From NCBI RefSeq assembly GCF_023109105.1, contig NZ_JALDTZ010000007.1, positions 28,447 to 92,446 of the forward strand: DNA of 64,000 nt, read 5' to 3'. The notes beneath the pieces are model-generated. The model had not been told where the DNA came from. It made no database searches and saw only the letters and a list, made by a program, of their open reading frames with translations. This DNA comes from Streptococcus mitis (GTDB lineage Bacteria > Bacillota > Bacilli > Lactobacillales > Streptococcaceae). This document shows positions 1 to 8,502 of this stretch, one piece after another (the stretch's first letter is position 1; every line of letters begins with the position of its first letter). A program made the translations under genes and the position numbers.

Positions 1-784
1 CCACAAGCAAGCTACGTGAGCTTTCAGCAGTCTTAGGCTCACCTGGACGAAGACGTTCGTAGATTTCTTTCAAAGCTTCGGCTGTACGAGAGTCCATTGG
101 GTTCTTGTGAATATCTTTTTCAACAGTGTTACGAACAAGATCGCTGTCACCAAAGATATCAAAGATTTCATCATCACCTGAGAAACCAAGCGCACGAACC
201 AAGGTCGTAAATGGAATCTTACGAGTACGGTCGATACGAGTATAGGCGATATCTTTTGAGTCGCTTTCAAGTTCCAACCAAGCTCCACGGTTAGGGATGA
301 CAGTTGAACCGTAGCCCACTTTACCATTTTTATCTACCTTGTCATTAAAGTAAACACCTGGTGAACGCACCAACTGTGATACGATGATACGTTCACCACC
401 GTTGATGATGAAAGTACCCATCTCAGTCATGATTGGGAAATCACCAAAGAAAACTTCTTGAGTCTTGATTTCACCAGTTTCTTTGTTAATCAAGCGGAAG
501 GTTACAAAGATAGGTGCTGAATAGCTGGCATCGTGGATACGAGCTTCTTCAAGCGTATATTTTGGTTCTTTGATTTCATAGCCTACAAACTCCAACTCCA
601 TTGTGTCTGTGAAGTTTGAAATTGGCAATACATCTTCAAACACTTCCTTGAGACCATAGTCTAGGAAATCTTTGAATGAATCAGTTTGAATTTCAATCAA
701 ATTTGGTAAGTCAAGAACTTCTTTGATTCTTGAAAAACTACGACGGGTACGATGTTTCCCGTATTGAACGTCATGTCCTGCCAA
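1..784 (-). CDS. rpoB: RNA polymerase beta subunit, N-terminal part (runs off window)
   Basis: This is the first 261 codons of rpoB, the catalytic beta subunit of RNA polymerase; the rest lies beyond the left edge. The translation begins [20 protein letters not shown] and continues with typical beta protrusion and lobe sequence, including [17 protein letters not shown]. The start is a TTG at 782-784, preceded by AAAGGAGAATCATC, a strong ribosome site at good spacing. An ATG start is not available upstream in frame. The gene has a 250-nt leader with hairpins and a near-consensus promoter, and is divergent from spuA. The family assignment is certain; only the 5' part can be judged here. Confidence 0.97.
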   Translation of the reverse strand, partial: MAGHDVQYGKHRTRRSFSRIKEVLDLPNLIEIQTDSFKDFLDYGLKEVFEDVLPISNFTDTMELEFVGYEIKEPKYTLEEARIHDASYSAPIFVTFRLINKETGEIKTQEVFFGDFPIMTEMGTFIINGGERIIVSQLVRSPGVYFNDKVDKNGKVGYGSTVIPNRGAWLELESDSKDIAYTRIDRTRKIPFTTLVRALGFSGDDEIFDIFGDSDLVRNTVEKDIHKNPMDSRTAEALKEIYERLRPGEPKTAESSRSLLV

Positions 785-929
785 GATGATTCTCCTTTAA
801 AATAAAGTTTCAAGCCTAGTCATCTAGGCCTTTGATTATCGTCAAAAGGTTGTAAACCTTCTATCACTTTATCCCCTTTAACTAATTTTCAGAATCTTTA
901 AGTCTTTGTTACAAACACTCAAAATCCTG

Positions 930-984
930 AAAAAAAGCACAAAAAGAGCAGCTAAATCTGACTTTTTCAGAAGATTTAACTGCT
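930..984 (-). terminator. terminator-like hairpin inside the rpoB leader
   Basis: Between the rpoB promoter and its start codon, the minus strand has a long stem (arms AGCAGTTAAATCT and ATTTAGCTGCT around an inner TCTGA/TCAG pairing), followed by CTTTTTGTGC and a run of seven T. It looks like an intrinsic terminator. A second smaller hairpin (TGTCTG/CAGACA, about 995-1013) sits just 5' of it, and a third (GCCTAG/CTAGGC, 813-828) near the ribosome site. It could be an attenuator of rpoB or the end of a leader sRNA of about 100 nt. Confidence 0.6.
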
Positions 985-1039
985 GTGAGCCTTGTCTGGA
1001 CAATATTTCAGACAAAACCTACGACAAATGATTATTCAT

Positions 1040-1068
1040 ATTATACCCTATTTAGCTAGATTTTTCAA
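1040..1068 (-). promoter_or_regulatory. rpoB promoter
   Basis: On the minus strand TTGAAA (1063-1068) and TATAAT (1040-1045) are separated by exactly 17 bp, a near-perfect sigma-A promoter. The predicted start near 1033 gives a leader of about 250 nt before the rpoB TTG. Confidence 0.8.
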
Positions 1069-1164
1069 GGGGATTGACGAATTTTTGACAAAATCTTTTC
1101 CTATAAGAAATACTGGCTGAATCGTAACAAAATTTGTTGCGATTTTTCTTTTAGTTTAATTTTA

Positions 1165-1202
1165 GGAAAACGCTTGCATCTTATTTTACTAAGTGCTATA
1201 CT
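1165..1202 (+). promoter_or_regulatory. spuA promoter with overlapping CcpA cre-like site
   Basis: TTGCAT (1174-1179), a 17-bp spacer and TATACT (1197-1202) form a good sigma-A promoter. The 14-mer GGAAAACGCTTGCA at 1165-1178 matches the cre pattern TGNAANCGNTNNCA except for its first base and covers the -35 box. CcpA bound here would block polymerase, fitting glucose repression of a glycogen/starch-degrading enzyme. Confidence 0.7.
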
Positions 1203-1233
1203 GATAAAGAAATTCATTTATAGGAGATTGATT

Positions 1234-4200
1234 ATGAAAAGAACACCATCTGACACTGAGAAAAAAATGGTTTACAGCATCCGTTCCCTCAAAAATGGAA
1301 CTGGTTCTGTCCTTATTGGAGCAAGCCTTGTCCTACTTGCCATGGCTACACCAACTATCTCAGCCAACGAAAATACTACAAGCAATAAGGGAACTGACAA
1401 TGAAGCTACTACTGCCCTTGCCCAACCTCTTACTGATGCAACAAACATCGCTGGCAAGAACGAAAGCGATTTTTCTTCACCTAATAATGCAAACGCTTCC
1501 CTAGAGAAAACAGAAGAAAAACCTGCAACAGAGGCAACAACTCCTGCTGCAACCCCAGCCGATTCAGCACCACAAACCGGACAAGATCGTTCAAGTGAAC
1601 CAACTACTTCTACGAGTCCAGTAACGACTGAAACTAAGGCAGAAGAGCCAATCGAAGATAACTACTTCCGTATCCATGTCAAAAAGCTTCCTGAAGAAAA
1701 CAAGGATGCTCAAGGGCTATGGACTTGGGACGATGTTGAAAAACCTTCTGAAAATTGGCCTAACGGAGCCTTGTCCTTCAAGGATGCCAAAAAAGATGAC
1801 TATGGCTACTACCTAGATGTCAAATTAAAGGGAGAACAAGCCAAGAAAATTAGCTTCCTCATCAATAATACAGCTGGAAAAAATCTAACTGGCGATAAAT
1901 CGGTAGAAAAACTGGCACCAAAGATGAATGAGGCTTGGTTGGACCAAGATCACAAGGTTTTCTCTTACGAGCCACAACCTGCAGGAACTATTCGCGTCAA
2001 CTACTACCGTACAGATGGCAACTATGACAAAAAATCTCTCTGGTACTGGGGAGATGTGAAAAATCCAAGTAGTGGTGAATGGCCTAACGGAACAGACTTT
2101 ACGGCTACAGGCAAATATGGTCGCTATATCGATATTCCACTCAAAGATGCAGCTAAAGATCTTGGATTTTTATTACTAGACAGAAAGAAACAAGGAGACG
2201 ATGTGAAAATCCGTAAAGAAGATTATAAGTTCACAGATTTGAAAAATCATAGCCAAATTTTCCTAAAAGATGATGACGAAACCATCTATACCAACCCCTA
2301 CTATGTGCACGATATCCGCATGACAGGAGCTCAACACGTAGGAACTTCTAGCATTGAAAGTAGTTTTTCAACACTTGTCGGTGCTAAAAAAGAAGATATC
2401 CTCAAACACTCCAACATCACTAATCATCTAGGAAACAAGGTAACTATCACTGATGTTGCAATCGATGAGGCTGGTAAGAAAGTGACCTACAGCGGAGATT
2501 TCTCTGACACAAAACATCCTTATACCGTGAGCTACAACTCTGACAAATTCACTACCAAAACAAGCTGGCGTCTTAAAGATGAGACTTACAGCTATGATGG
2601 TAAACTTGGAGCTGACCTCAAAGAAGAAGGAAAACATGTTGATTTGACCCTCTGGTCACCAAGTGCTGATAAGGTTTCTGTTGTTATCTACGACAAGAAT
2701 GACCCTGAAAAAGTAGTTGGAACTGTCGCTCTTGAAAAAGGGGAAAGAGGAACTTGGAAACAAACTCTAGATAGCACAAACAAACTAGGCATCACAGATT
2801 TCACTGGCTACTATTATCAATACCAAATCGAGCGTCAAGGTAAAACTGTTCTTGCACTCGATCCTTACGCTAAATCCCTCGCTGCTTGGAATAGTGACGA
2901 TGCTAAGATCGACGATGCCCATAAAGTGGCTAAAGCTGCCTTTGTAGATCCAGCTAAACTAGGACCTCAAGACTTGACTTATGGTAAGATTCACAACTTC
3001 AAGACTCGTGAAGATGCCGTTATCTATGAAGCTCATGTGCGTGACTTCACTTCAGATCCCGCCATCGCAAAAGACTTGACCAAACCATTTGGGACTTTTG
3101 AAGCCTTTATTGAAAAACTAGACTATCTCAAAGACTTAGGTGTGACCCACATCCAGCTCCTTCCAGTCTTGTCTTACTACTTTGTCAATGAATTGAAGAA
3201 CCATGAACGCTTGTCTGACTATGCTTCAAGCAACAGCAACTACAACTGGGGATATGACCCTCAAAACTACTTCTCCTTGACTGGTATGTACTCAAGCGAT
3301 CCTAAAAATCCAGAAAAACGAATCGCAGAATTTAAAAACCTCATCAACGAAATCCACAAACGTGGCATGGGAGCTATCCTAGATGTCGTTTATAACCATA
3401 CAGCTAAAGTCGATATCTTTGAAGATTTAGAACCAAACTACTACCACTTTATGGATGCTGATGGAACACCTCGAACTAGCTTTGGTGGTGGACGCTTGGG
3501 GACAACCCACCATATGACCAAACGGCTCCTAGTTGATTCTATCAAATATCTAGTCGACACCTACAAAGTGGATGGCTTCCGCTTCGATATGATGGGAGAC
3601 CACGATGCGGCTTCTATCGAAGAAGCTTACAAGGCTGCACGCGCCCTTAATCCAAACCTGATCATGCTGGGTGAAGGTTGGAGAACCTATGCTGGTGATG
3701 AAAACATGCCTACTAAAGCTGCTGACCAAGATTGGATGAAACATACCGATACTGTCGCTGTCTTTTCAGATGACATCCGTAACAACCTCAAGTCTGGTTA
3801 TCCAAACGAAGGTCAACCTGCCTTTATCACAGGTGGCAAGCGTGATATCAACACTATCTTCAAAAATCTCATTGCTCAACCAACCAACTTTGAAGCAGAT
3901 AGTCCTGGAGATGTTATCCAGTATATCGCAGCCCATGATAACTTGACTCTCTTTGACATCATCGCCCAGTCTATCAAAAAAGACCCAAGCAAGGCTGAAA
4001 ATTATGCTGAGATTCATCGTCGTTTGCGACTTGGAAACCTCATGGTCTTGACTGCTCAAGGGACTCCATTTATCCACTCTGGTCAAGAATACGGACGTAC
4101 CAAGCAATTCCGTGACCCAGCCTACAAGAATCCAGTAGCAGAGGACAAACAACCAAACAAATCTCACTTGTTGCGTGATAAGGATGGCAATCCATTTGAC

Positions 4201-5130
4201 TATCCTTACTTCATCCATGACTCTTATGACTCTAGCGATGCTGTCAACAAGTTTGACTGGACCAAGGCTACAGATGGAAAAGCTTTCCCTGAAAATGTCA
4301 AGAGTCGTAACTATATGAAAGGGTTGATTGCCCTTCGTCAATCTACTGATGCCTTCCGACTTAAGAGTCTTCAAGATATCAAAGACCGTGTCCACCTCAT
4401 CACTGTCCCAGGCCAAAATGGTGTGGAAAAAGAGGATGTAGTAATTGGCTACCAAATCACTGCTTCAAATGGGGATATCTACGCAGTCTTTGTCAATGCG
4501 GACGGCAAAGCCCGCGAATTTAATTTAGGAACAGCCTTTGCCCACCTCAGAAAGGCTGAAGTTTTGGCAGATGAAAACCAAGCAGGACCAGTAGGAATCG
4601 CTAACCCGAAAGGACTTGAATGGACTGAAAAAGGCTTGAAATTAAACGCCCTTACAGCTACTGTCCTTCGAATCGCTCAAGGCGGTGCCATCGTTGCCCC
4701 AGCAGTAGAGGAAAAACCAGAATTTGATCTTTCTAGCTTAAAACAAGAACAAGATCAAAATAATGTCCAAGACAATATTTCAAACCGAGTAGTCAAACCT
4801 GAACATCAAGATCCAGCTCCAGAAGCTGAACCTGACTCTACTAAACCAGATAAAAAAGTAGCTAATGCAGAAGATAAAGCTAACCAAGCTACAACTGATT
4901 CACAAGCTGAGAAGCCAGCACAAGAAACACAACCAGCATCTGTAAGTGAAGCTGTTCAAAACGAATCAGTAGAAAACTCTAGCAAGGAAAATATAGCTGC
5001 TCCCCTAGCTAAACAAGCTGAACTTCCAAATACAGGAACCAAAAACGATAACAAACTCCTGTTGGCAGGAATCAGCCTCCTTGCCCTTCTAGGTCTCGGT
5101 TTCTTACTAAAAAATAAAAAAGAGAACTAA
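1234..5130 (+). CDS. spuA: LPXTG-anchored surface pullulanase
   Basis: A 1298-residue type I pullulanase that debranches alpha-1,6 links in glycogen and pullulan at the cell surface. The N-terminus has a YSIRK-G/S type signal (VYSIRSLKNGTGS), then an acidic, Thr/Pro-rich linker. Two CBM41 carbohydrate-binding modules follow at about 125-225 and 230-340. The GH13 core carries YNWGYDP, the nucleophile Asp785 in DGFRFDMMGD and the acid Glu814 in GEGW. A Pro/Glu-rich spacer leads to LPNTG, a hydrophobic segment and the tail KNKKEN for sortase A. The start at 1234 has TAGGAG eight bases upstream; the open frame back to 1174 overlaps the promoter and is not used. The protein is nearly identical to my recollection of pneumococcal SpuA, a virulence-linked glycogen-binding protein. 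Confidence 0.97.
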   Translation: MKRTPSDTEKKMVYSIRSLKNGTGSVLIGASLVLLAMATPTISANENTTSNKGTDNEATTALAQPLTDATNIAGKNESDFSSPNNANASLEKTEEKPATEATTPAATPADSAPQTGQDRSSEPTTSTSPVTTETKAEEPIEDNYFRIHVKKLPEENKDAQGLWTWDDVEKPSENWPNGALSFKDAKKDDYGYYLDVKLKGEQAKKISFLINNTAGKNLTGDKSVEKLAPKMNEAWLDQDHKVFSYEPQPAGTIRVNYYRTDGNYDKKSLWYWGDVKNPSSGEWPNGTDFTATGKYGRYIDIPLKDAAKDLGFLLLDRKKQGDDVKIRKEDYKFTDLKNHSQIFLKDDDETIYTNPYYVHDIRMTGAQHVGTSSIESSFSTLVGAKKEDILKHSNITNHLGNKVTITDVAIDEAGKKVTYSGDFSDTKHPYTVSYNSDKFTTKTSWRLKDETYSYDGKLGADLKEEGKHVDLTLWSPSADKVSVVIYDKNDPEKVVGTVALEKGERGTWKQTLDSTNKLGITDFTGYYYQYQIERQGKTVLALDPYAKSLAAWNSDDAKIDDAHKVAKAAFVDPAKLGPQDLTYGKIHNFKTREDAVIYEAHVRDFTSDPAIAKDLTKPFGTFEAFIEKLDYLKDLGVTHIQLLPVLSYYFVNELKNHERLSDYASSNSNYNWGYDPQNYFSLTGMYSSDPKNPEKRIAEFKNLINEIHKRGMGAILDVVYNHTAKVDIFEDLEPNYYHFMDADGTPRTSFGGGRLGTTHHMTKRLLVDSIKYLVDTYKVDGFRFDMMGDHDAASIEEAYKAARALNPNLIMLGEGWRTYAGDENMPTKAADQDWMKHTDTVAVFSDDIRNNLKSGYPNEGQPAFITGGKRDINTIFKNLIAQPTNFEADSPGDVIQYIAAHDNLTLFDIIAQSIKKDPSKAENYAEIHRRLRLGNLMVLTAQGTPFIHSGQEYGRTKQFRDPAYKNPVAEDKQPNKSHLLRDKDGNPFDYPYFIHDSYDSSDAVNKFDWTKATDGKAFPENVKSRNYMKGLIALRQSTDAFRLKSLQDIKDRVHLITVPGQNGVEKEDVVIGYQITASNGDIYAVFVNADGKAREFNLGTAFAHLRKAEVLADENQAGPVGIANPKGLEWTEKGLKLNALTATVLRIAQGGAIVAPAVEEKPEFDLSSLKQEQDQNNVQDNISNRVVKPEHQDPAPEAEPDSTKPDKKVANAEDKANQATTDSQAEKPAQETQPASVSEAVQNESVENSSKENIAAPLAKQAELPNTGTKNDNKLLLAGISLLALLGLGFLLKNKKEN

Positions 5131-5149
5131 ACTAGCCCTCCTATAGAAC

Positions 5150-5187
5150 AATCCCCCAAGCCATAACGCACGGGGGATTGATTTTTG
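5150..5187 (+). terminator. spuA terminator
   Basis: AATCCCCC pairs with GGGGGATT across a short loop, followed by GATTTTTG, just after the spuA stop codon. Confidence 0.8.
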
Positions 5188-5232
5188 TACAATATTTGTC
5201 GTCCTTATAAGCTTGATTAGGATTTTTTATTA

Positions 5233-5338
5233 ATACTCTTCGAAAATCAAATTCAAACCACTTCAGCTTCACCTTGCCGTACTCAAGTACAGCCTGCAGC
5301 TAGCTTCCTAGTTTGCTCTTTGATTTTCATTGAGTATA
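5233..5338 (-). repeat. BOX element, A-C type
   Basis: Read on the minus strand it begins ATACTCAATGAAAATCAAAG (boxA) and ends with the boxC sequence ending in GAAGAGTAT. It lacks boxB. BOX repeats are typical of S. pneumoniae and close relatives. The boxA end enters the neighbouring oxidoreductase gene and supplies its last codons and stop. Confidence 0.9.
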
Positions 5339-6385
5339 AGCCTCTTTCATGGCAAAGTATGCCCGTACTTTTGGAGCCACTTGAGTTCCAAAAAGTTCAA
5401 TAGCTCTCAGAACCTGGTCATGAGGCATGGAGCCAAGCGGTAGGTGGAGCATGAAGCGGTCCAAACCTAAGTCTTCAATCATGCGAATCAATTTGTCGGC
5501 CACCTGATCTGGATTGCCCACAAACATAGCTCCATTTGGCCCTACCTGCTCCAAATATTGCTCATAACGCAATTCCTGCCAGTGCGGACGGTCTTTGGAA
5601 ATAGCATCCACCACTTGCTTAGTCGGATGGAAATAATCTTTCACCGCCTGCTCGCCGTCCTCAGCAATCCACCCCCAAGAATGGGCTCCAACCCTTAGCT
5701 CATGACTGGCATGGCCCGCTTCGCTCCCAATCTCACGATAAGCCTGAATCAACTTTTTAAAATAACGGGAGTTACCACCAATAATGGCATAGACAATCGG
5801 TAGGCCTGCCCGAGCAATCTTCACGGTTGATTCGACATGACCACCTGTCGCTATCCACAAGGGCAATTTGTCCTGAACTGGACGGGGATAAACTTCTTTG
5901 CCAGAGATTGTTTGGGTCAATCGCCCTTGCCAGTCTAGTTTTGTCTTTTCATTGACTAACTGGAGCAAGTCTAATTTCTCATCAAAGAGGGCTTCGTAGT
6001 CTTTCAAATCATATCCAAACAAGGGAAAAGATTCCGTGAAAGAACCCCTTCCAGCCATAATCTCCGCTCGTCCATTTGACAAAGCATCGATAGTGGAATA
6101 TTGTTGGAACAAACGAATAGGGTCCATACTTGAGAGAATGCTGACTGCACTGGTCAAACGGATTTTCTTGGTATTGACTGCCCCAGCTGCCAGGACAATC
6201 TCTGGTGCTGATACTGCAAAATCTGCTCGATGGTGCTCGCCAATCCCATACACATCCAAACCAACCTTATCAGCCAACTCAATCTCTGTCACCAACTGGC
6301 GAATGCGTTCGGCATGACTGTAAGTTTGACCAGTCCCTTCAAGCTCCGTTGTTTCCCCGAATGTTGAAATTCCCAATTCTACCAT
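5327..6385 (-). CDS. LLM-class flavin-dependent oxidoreductase (luciferase-like)
   Basis: A 352-residue bacterial luciferase-like monooxygenase/oxidoreductase predicted to bind FMN and act in the cytosol; the substrate cannot be read from sequence. Family marks include the N-terminal beta strand MVELGISTFGE, GEHHRADF, the long TIM-barrel fold, GRGSFTESFPLFG, and GAHSWGWIAEDGEQA. The frame ends AYTQ-stop, and these codons are made from the boxA end of a BOX repeat, so the natural C-terminus (probably near FAMKE) has been replaced or slightly extended. It is monocistronic between glmS and spuA. Function beyond the fold is not resolved. Confidence 0.88.
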   Translation of the reverse strand: MVELGISTFGETTELEGTGQTYSHAERIRQLVTEIELADKVGLDVYGIGEHHRADFAVSAPEIVLAAGAVNTKKIRLTSAVSILSSMDPIRLFQQYSTIDALSNGRAEIMAGRGSFTESFPLFGYDLKDYEALFDEKLDLLQLVNEKTKLDWQGRLTQTISGKEVYPRPVQDKLPLWIATGGHVESTVKIARAGLPIVYAIIGGNSRYFKKLIQAYREIGSEAGHASHELRVGAHSWGWIAEDGEQAVKDYFHPTKQVVDAISKDRPHWQELRYEQYLEQVGPNGAMFVGNPDQVADKLIRMIEDLGLDRFMLHLPLGSMPHDQVLRAIELFGTQVAPKVRAYFAMKEAYTQ

Positions 6386-6502
6386 TGCGATTCTCCTTGT
6401 CTACCTCTGTCCTTCAATTTGAAAAATTATTCTAACACGAATCTTGAGTACAAGCAACCAATTTGCTCACAAGAAAAAGTCTAGATAACTAGACTTTTTA
6501 GC

Positions 6503-8311
6503 TTATTCTACCGTTACTGACTTAGCAAGATTACGTGGTTTGTCCACATCAAGGCCACGGTGGAGTGTTGCAAAGTAAGCGACTAGTTGCGTTGGTACCA
6601 CCATTGAGATTGGTGAGAGGTAAGAGTGTACGGTCGTAAGAACGATGTCGTCTGTATCTTTGGCAACATTTTCTTCTGCAATGGTAAGGACCTTAGCGCC
6701 ACGTGCTGCCACTTCTTGGATATTTCCACGAGTATGGTTAGCAAGGACTGGATCTGACAAGAGGGCCAAGACAGGTGTTCCATCTTCAATCAAGGCAATA
6801 GTTCCATGTTTGAGTTCTCCTGCCGCAAAGCCTTCACATTGAATGTAAGAAATCTCTTTGAGTTTGAGACTGGCTTCCATGGCTACATAGTAATCTTGAC
6901 CACGTCCGATGTAAAAGGCATTGCGTGTTGTTTCAAGAAGATCACGGACTTTTGCGTCGATCGTTTCTTTCTCTGAAAGAGTTGATTCGATAGACTGAGC
7001 CACGATAGACAATTCATGAACCAAGTCAAAGGCTTTGGCTTTTTCATTGCCATTTGCTTCACCAACCGCTTTTGCAAGGAAGGCAAGGGCTGCTATTTGG
7101 GCTGTATAGGCCTTAGTTGACGCTACGGCAATTTCAGGACCTGCATGAAGCAACATAGTATGGTTGGCTTCACGTGACAGAGTTGAACCAGGCACGTTTG
7201 TCACTGTCAAGCTTGGGATACCCATTTCATTGGCCTTAACCAAAACCTGACGACTATCAGCTGTTTCACCAGATTGACTGATAAAGATGAAAAGTGGTTT
7301 CTGGCTGAGAAGTGGCATGCCATAGCCCCACTCAGAGGAGATACCAAGTTCAACTGGCGTATCTGTCAATTCTTCCAACATCTTCTTAGAAGCAAATCCT
7401 GCGTGATAAGATGTTCCAGCTGCAAGGATGTAGATACGATCTGCGTCTTGAACAGCCTTGATAATAGCTGGGTCTACGACAACTTGACCAACCTCATCTG
7501 TGTAGGCTTGAATGAGTTTACGCATCACCGTTGGTTGCTCATCGATTTCCTTGAGCATGTAGTAAGGATAAGTTCCCTTACCGATATCAGACAAATCAAG
7601 TTCAGCAGTGTAGCTAGCACGCTCACGGCGATTTCCATCATAGTCTTGCACCTCAACACTATCAGCCTTGACGATTACCAACTCTTGGTCATGAATTTCC
7701 ATGTATTGGTTGGTTTCACGAATCATAGCCATAGCATCTGAGCAGACCATGTTATATCCTTCCCCAAGACCAATCAAAAGTGGTGATTTATTCTTAGCTA
7801 CGTAGATAACTTCAGGATCTTGTGAGTCAACCAAGGCAAAGGCATAAGAACCACGGATGATGTGAAGAGCTTTTTTGAAGGCTTCAAGAACTGACAAGCC
7901 ATCTTCTTCTGCAAATTTTCCAATCAAGTGAACGGCGATTTCCGTATCTGTTTGCCCTTTGAAGTGGTGACCTGCAAGGTATTCTTCCTTGATTTCAAGG
8001 TAGTTCTCAATCACCCCATTGTGCACCAAAACAAAACGTTCTGTCTCAGAGCGGTGTGGGTGAGCATTGTCTTCCGTTGGTTTCCCGTGAGTCGCCCAAC
8101 GAGTATGTCCGATACCAGTTGTTCCCTCAACACCAGCTGTTTTAGCAGACAATTCTGCGATACGACCAACCGCCTTGACTAGGTGATTTTCAGCACCACC
8201 TAGGACAAAAATTCCCGCAGAATCATAGCCACGGTATTCGAGCTTTTCAAGCCCTTGAATCAAAATATCAGTTGCATTTGTGTTTCCAACAACACCAACA
8301 ATTCCACACAT
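6503..8311 (-). CDS. glmS: Glutamine--fructose-6-phosphate aminotransferase
   Basis: Makes glucosamine-6-phosphate from fructose-6-phosphate and glutamine, the entry step to UDP-GlcNAc and peptidoglycan. The 602 residues have full family length. MCGIVGVVG exposes Cys2 as the glutaminase nucleophile; HTRWATHG and HNGVIENY are in the class II amidotransferase domain. Two SIS isomerase domains follow, with SQSGETADS, and the family C-terminus LAKSVTVE is intact. There is no glmS ribozyme in the leader. Instead a strong promoter is flanked by two dre-like operators, suggesting NagR control together with nagA at 44 kb. Confidence 0.97.
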   Translation of the reverse strand: MCGIVGVVGNTNATDILIQGLEKLEYRGYDSAGIFVLGGAENHLVKAVGRIAELSAKTAGVEGTTGIGHTRWATHGKPTEDNAHPHRSETERFVLVHNGVIENYLEIKEEYLAGHHFKGQTDTEIAVHLIGKFAEEDGLSVLEAFKKALHIIRGSYAFALVDSQDPEVIYVAKNKSPLLIGLGEGYNMVCSDAMAMIRETNQYMEIHDQELVIVKADSVEVQDYDGNRRERASYTAELDLSDIGKGTYPYYMLKEIDEQPTVMRKLIQAYTDEVGQVVVDPAIIKAVQDADRIYILAAGTSYHAGFASKKMLEELTDTPVELGISSEWGYGMPLLSQKPLFIFISQSGETADSRQVLVKANEMGIPSLTVTNVPGSTLSREANHTMLLHAGPEIAVASTKAYTAQIAALAFLAKAVGEANGNEKAKAFDLVHELSIVAQSIESTLSEKETIDAKVRDLLETTRNAFYIGRGQDYYVAMEASLKLKEISYIQCEGFAAGELKHGTIALIEDGTPVLALLSDPVLANHTRGNIQEVAARGAKVLTIAEENVAKDTDDIVLTTVHSYLSPISMVVPTQLVAYFATLHRGLDVDKPRNLAKSVTVE

Positions 8312-8349
8312 AGTATATACGACACAGACCAGCTGTGCTTTCTCCTTAA

Positions 8350-8447
8350 AATTGGTATAGTCTAATTCCTCTTTTATAGAATCAGCAAAAACAGTATATA
8401 CTTGTTTCTTTCACTTGTCAAGAGTTAAAATTGGTATAGTTCAAATT
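8350..8447 (-). promoter_or_regulatory. glmS promoter bracketed by two NagR dre-like sites
   Basis: On the minus strand TTGACA (8416-8421) and TATACT (8393-8398) are 17 bp apart. Two copies of AATTGGTATAG, read on the plus strand, flank it at 8350-8367 and 8429-8447. They resemble the dre consensus for the GntR regulator NagR/DasR, ATTGGTATAGACCAAT, with two or three mismatches in the second half. One lies downstream of -10 and one upstream of -35, a layout that permits roadblock or looping repression. Confidence 0.65.
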
Positions 8448-8463
8448 AAGCTCCTGTAAGCAA

Positions 8464-8502
8464 AAAACTCTGACCAATTAGGATAATCAGTCAGAGTCCT
8501 TT
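8464..8502 (-). terminator. terminator after the GH1 glycosidase gene
   Basis: ACTCTGAC and GTCAGAGT form an 8-bp stem flanked by A and T runs on either side, so it could work in both directions. Confidence 0.75.

Noticed and set aside
3766-4455. Long open frame (229 codons) antisense to spuA
   Set aside because: It mirrors codon bias of spuA, has no ribosome site or recognisable domain, and lies fully inside the pullulanase gene.
7274-7741. 155-codon frame antisense to glmS
   Set aside because: No ribosome site or domain; shadow of the glmS coding frame.
8312-8502. glmS ribozyme-riboswitch in the glmS leader
   Set aside because: The leader after the promoter is only about 75 nt and lacks the ribozyme core; dre-like operators are found instead.
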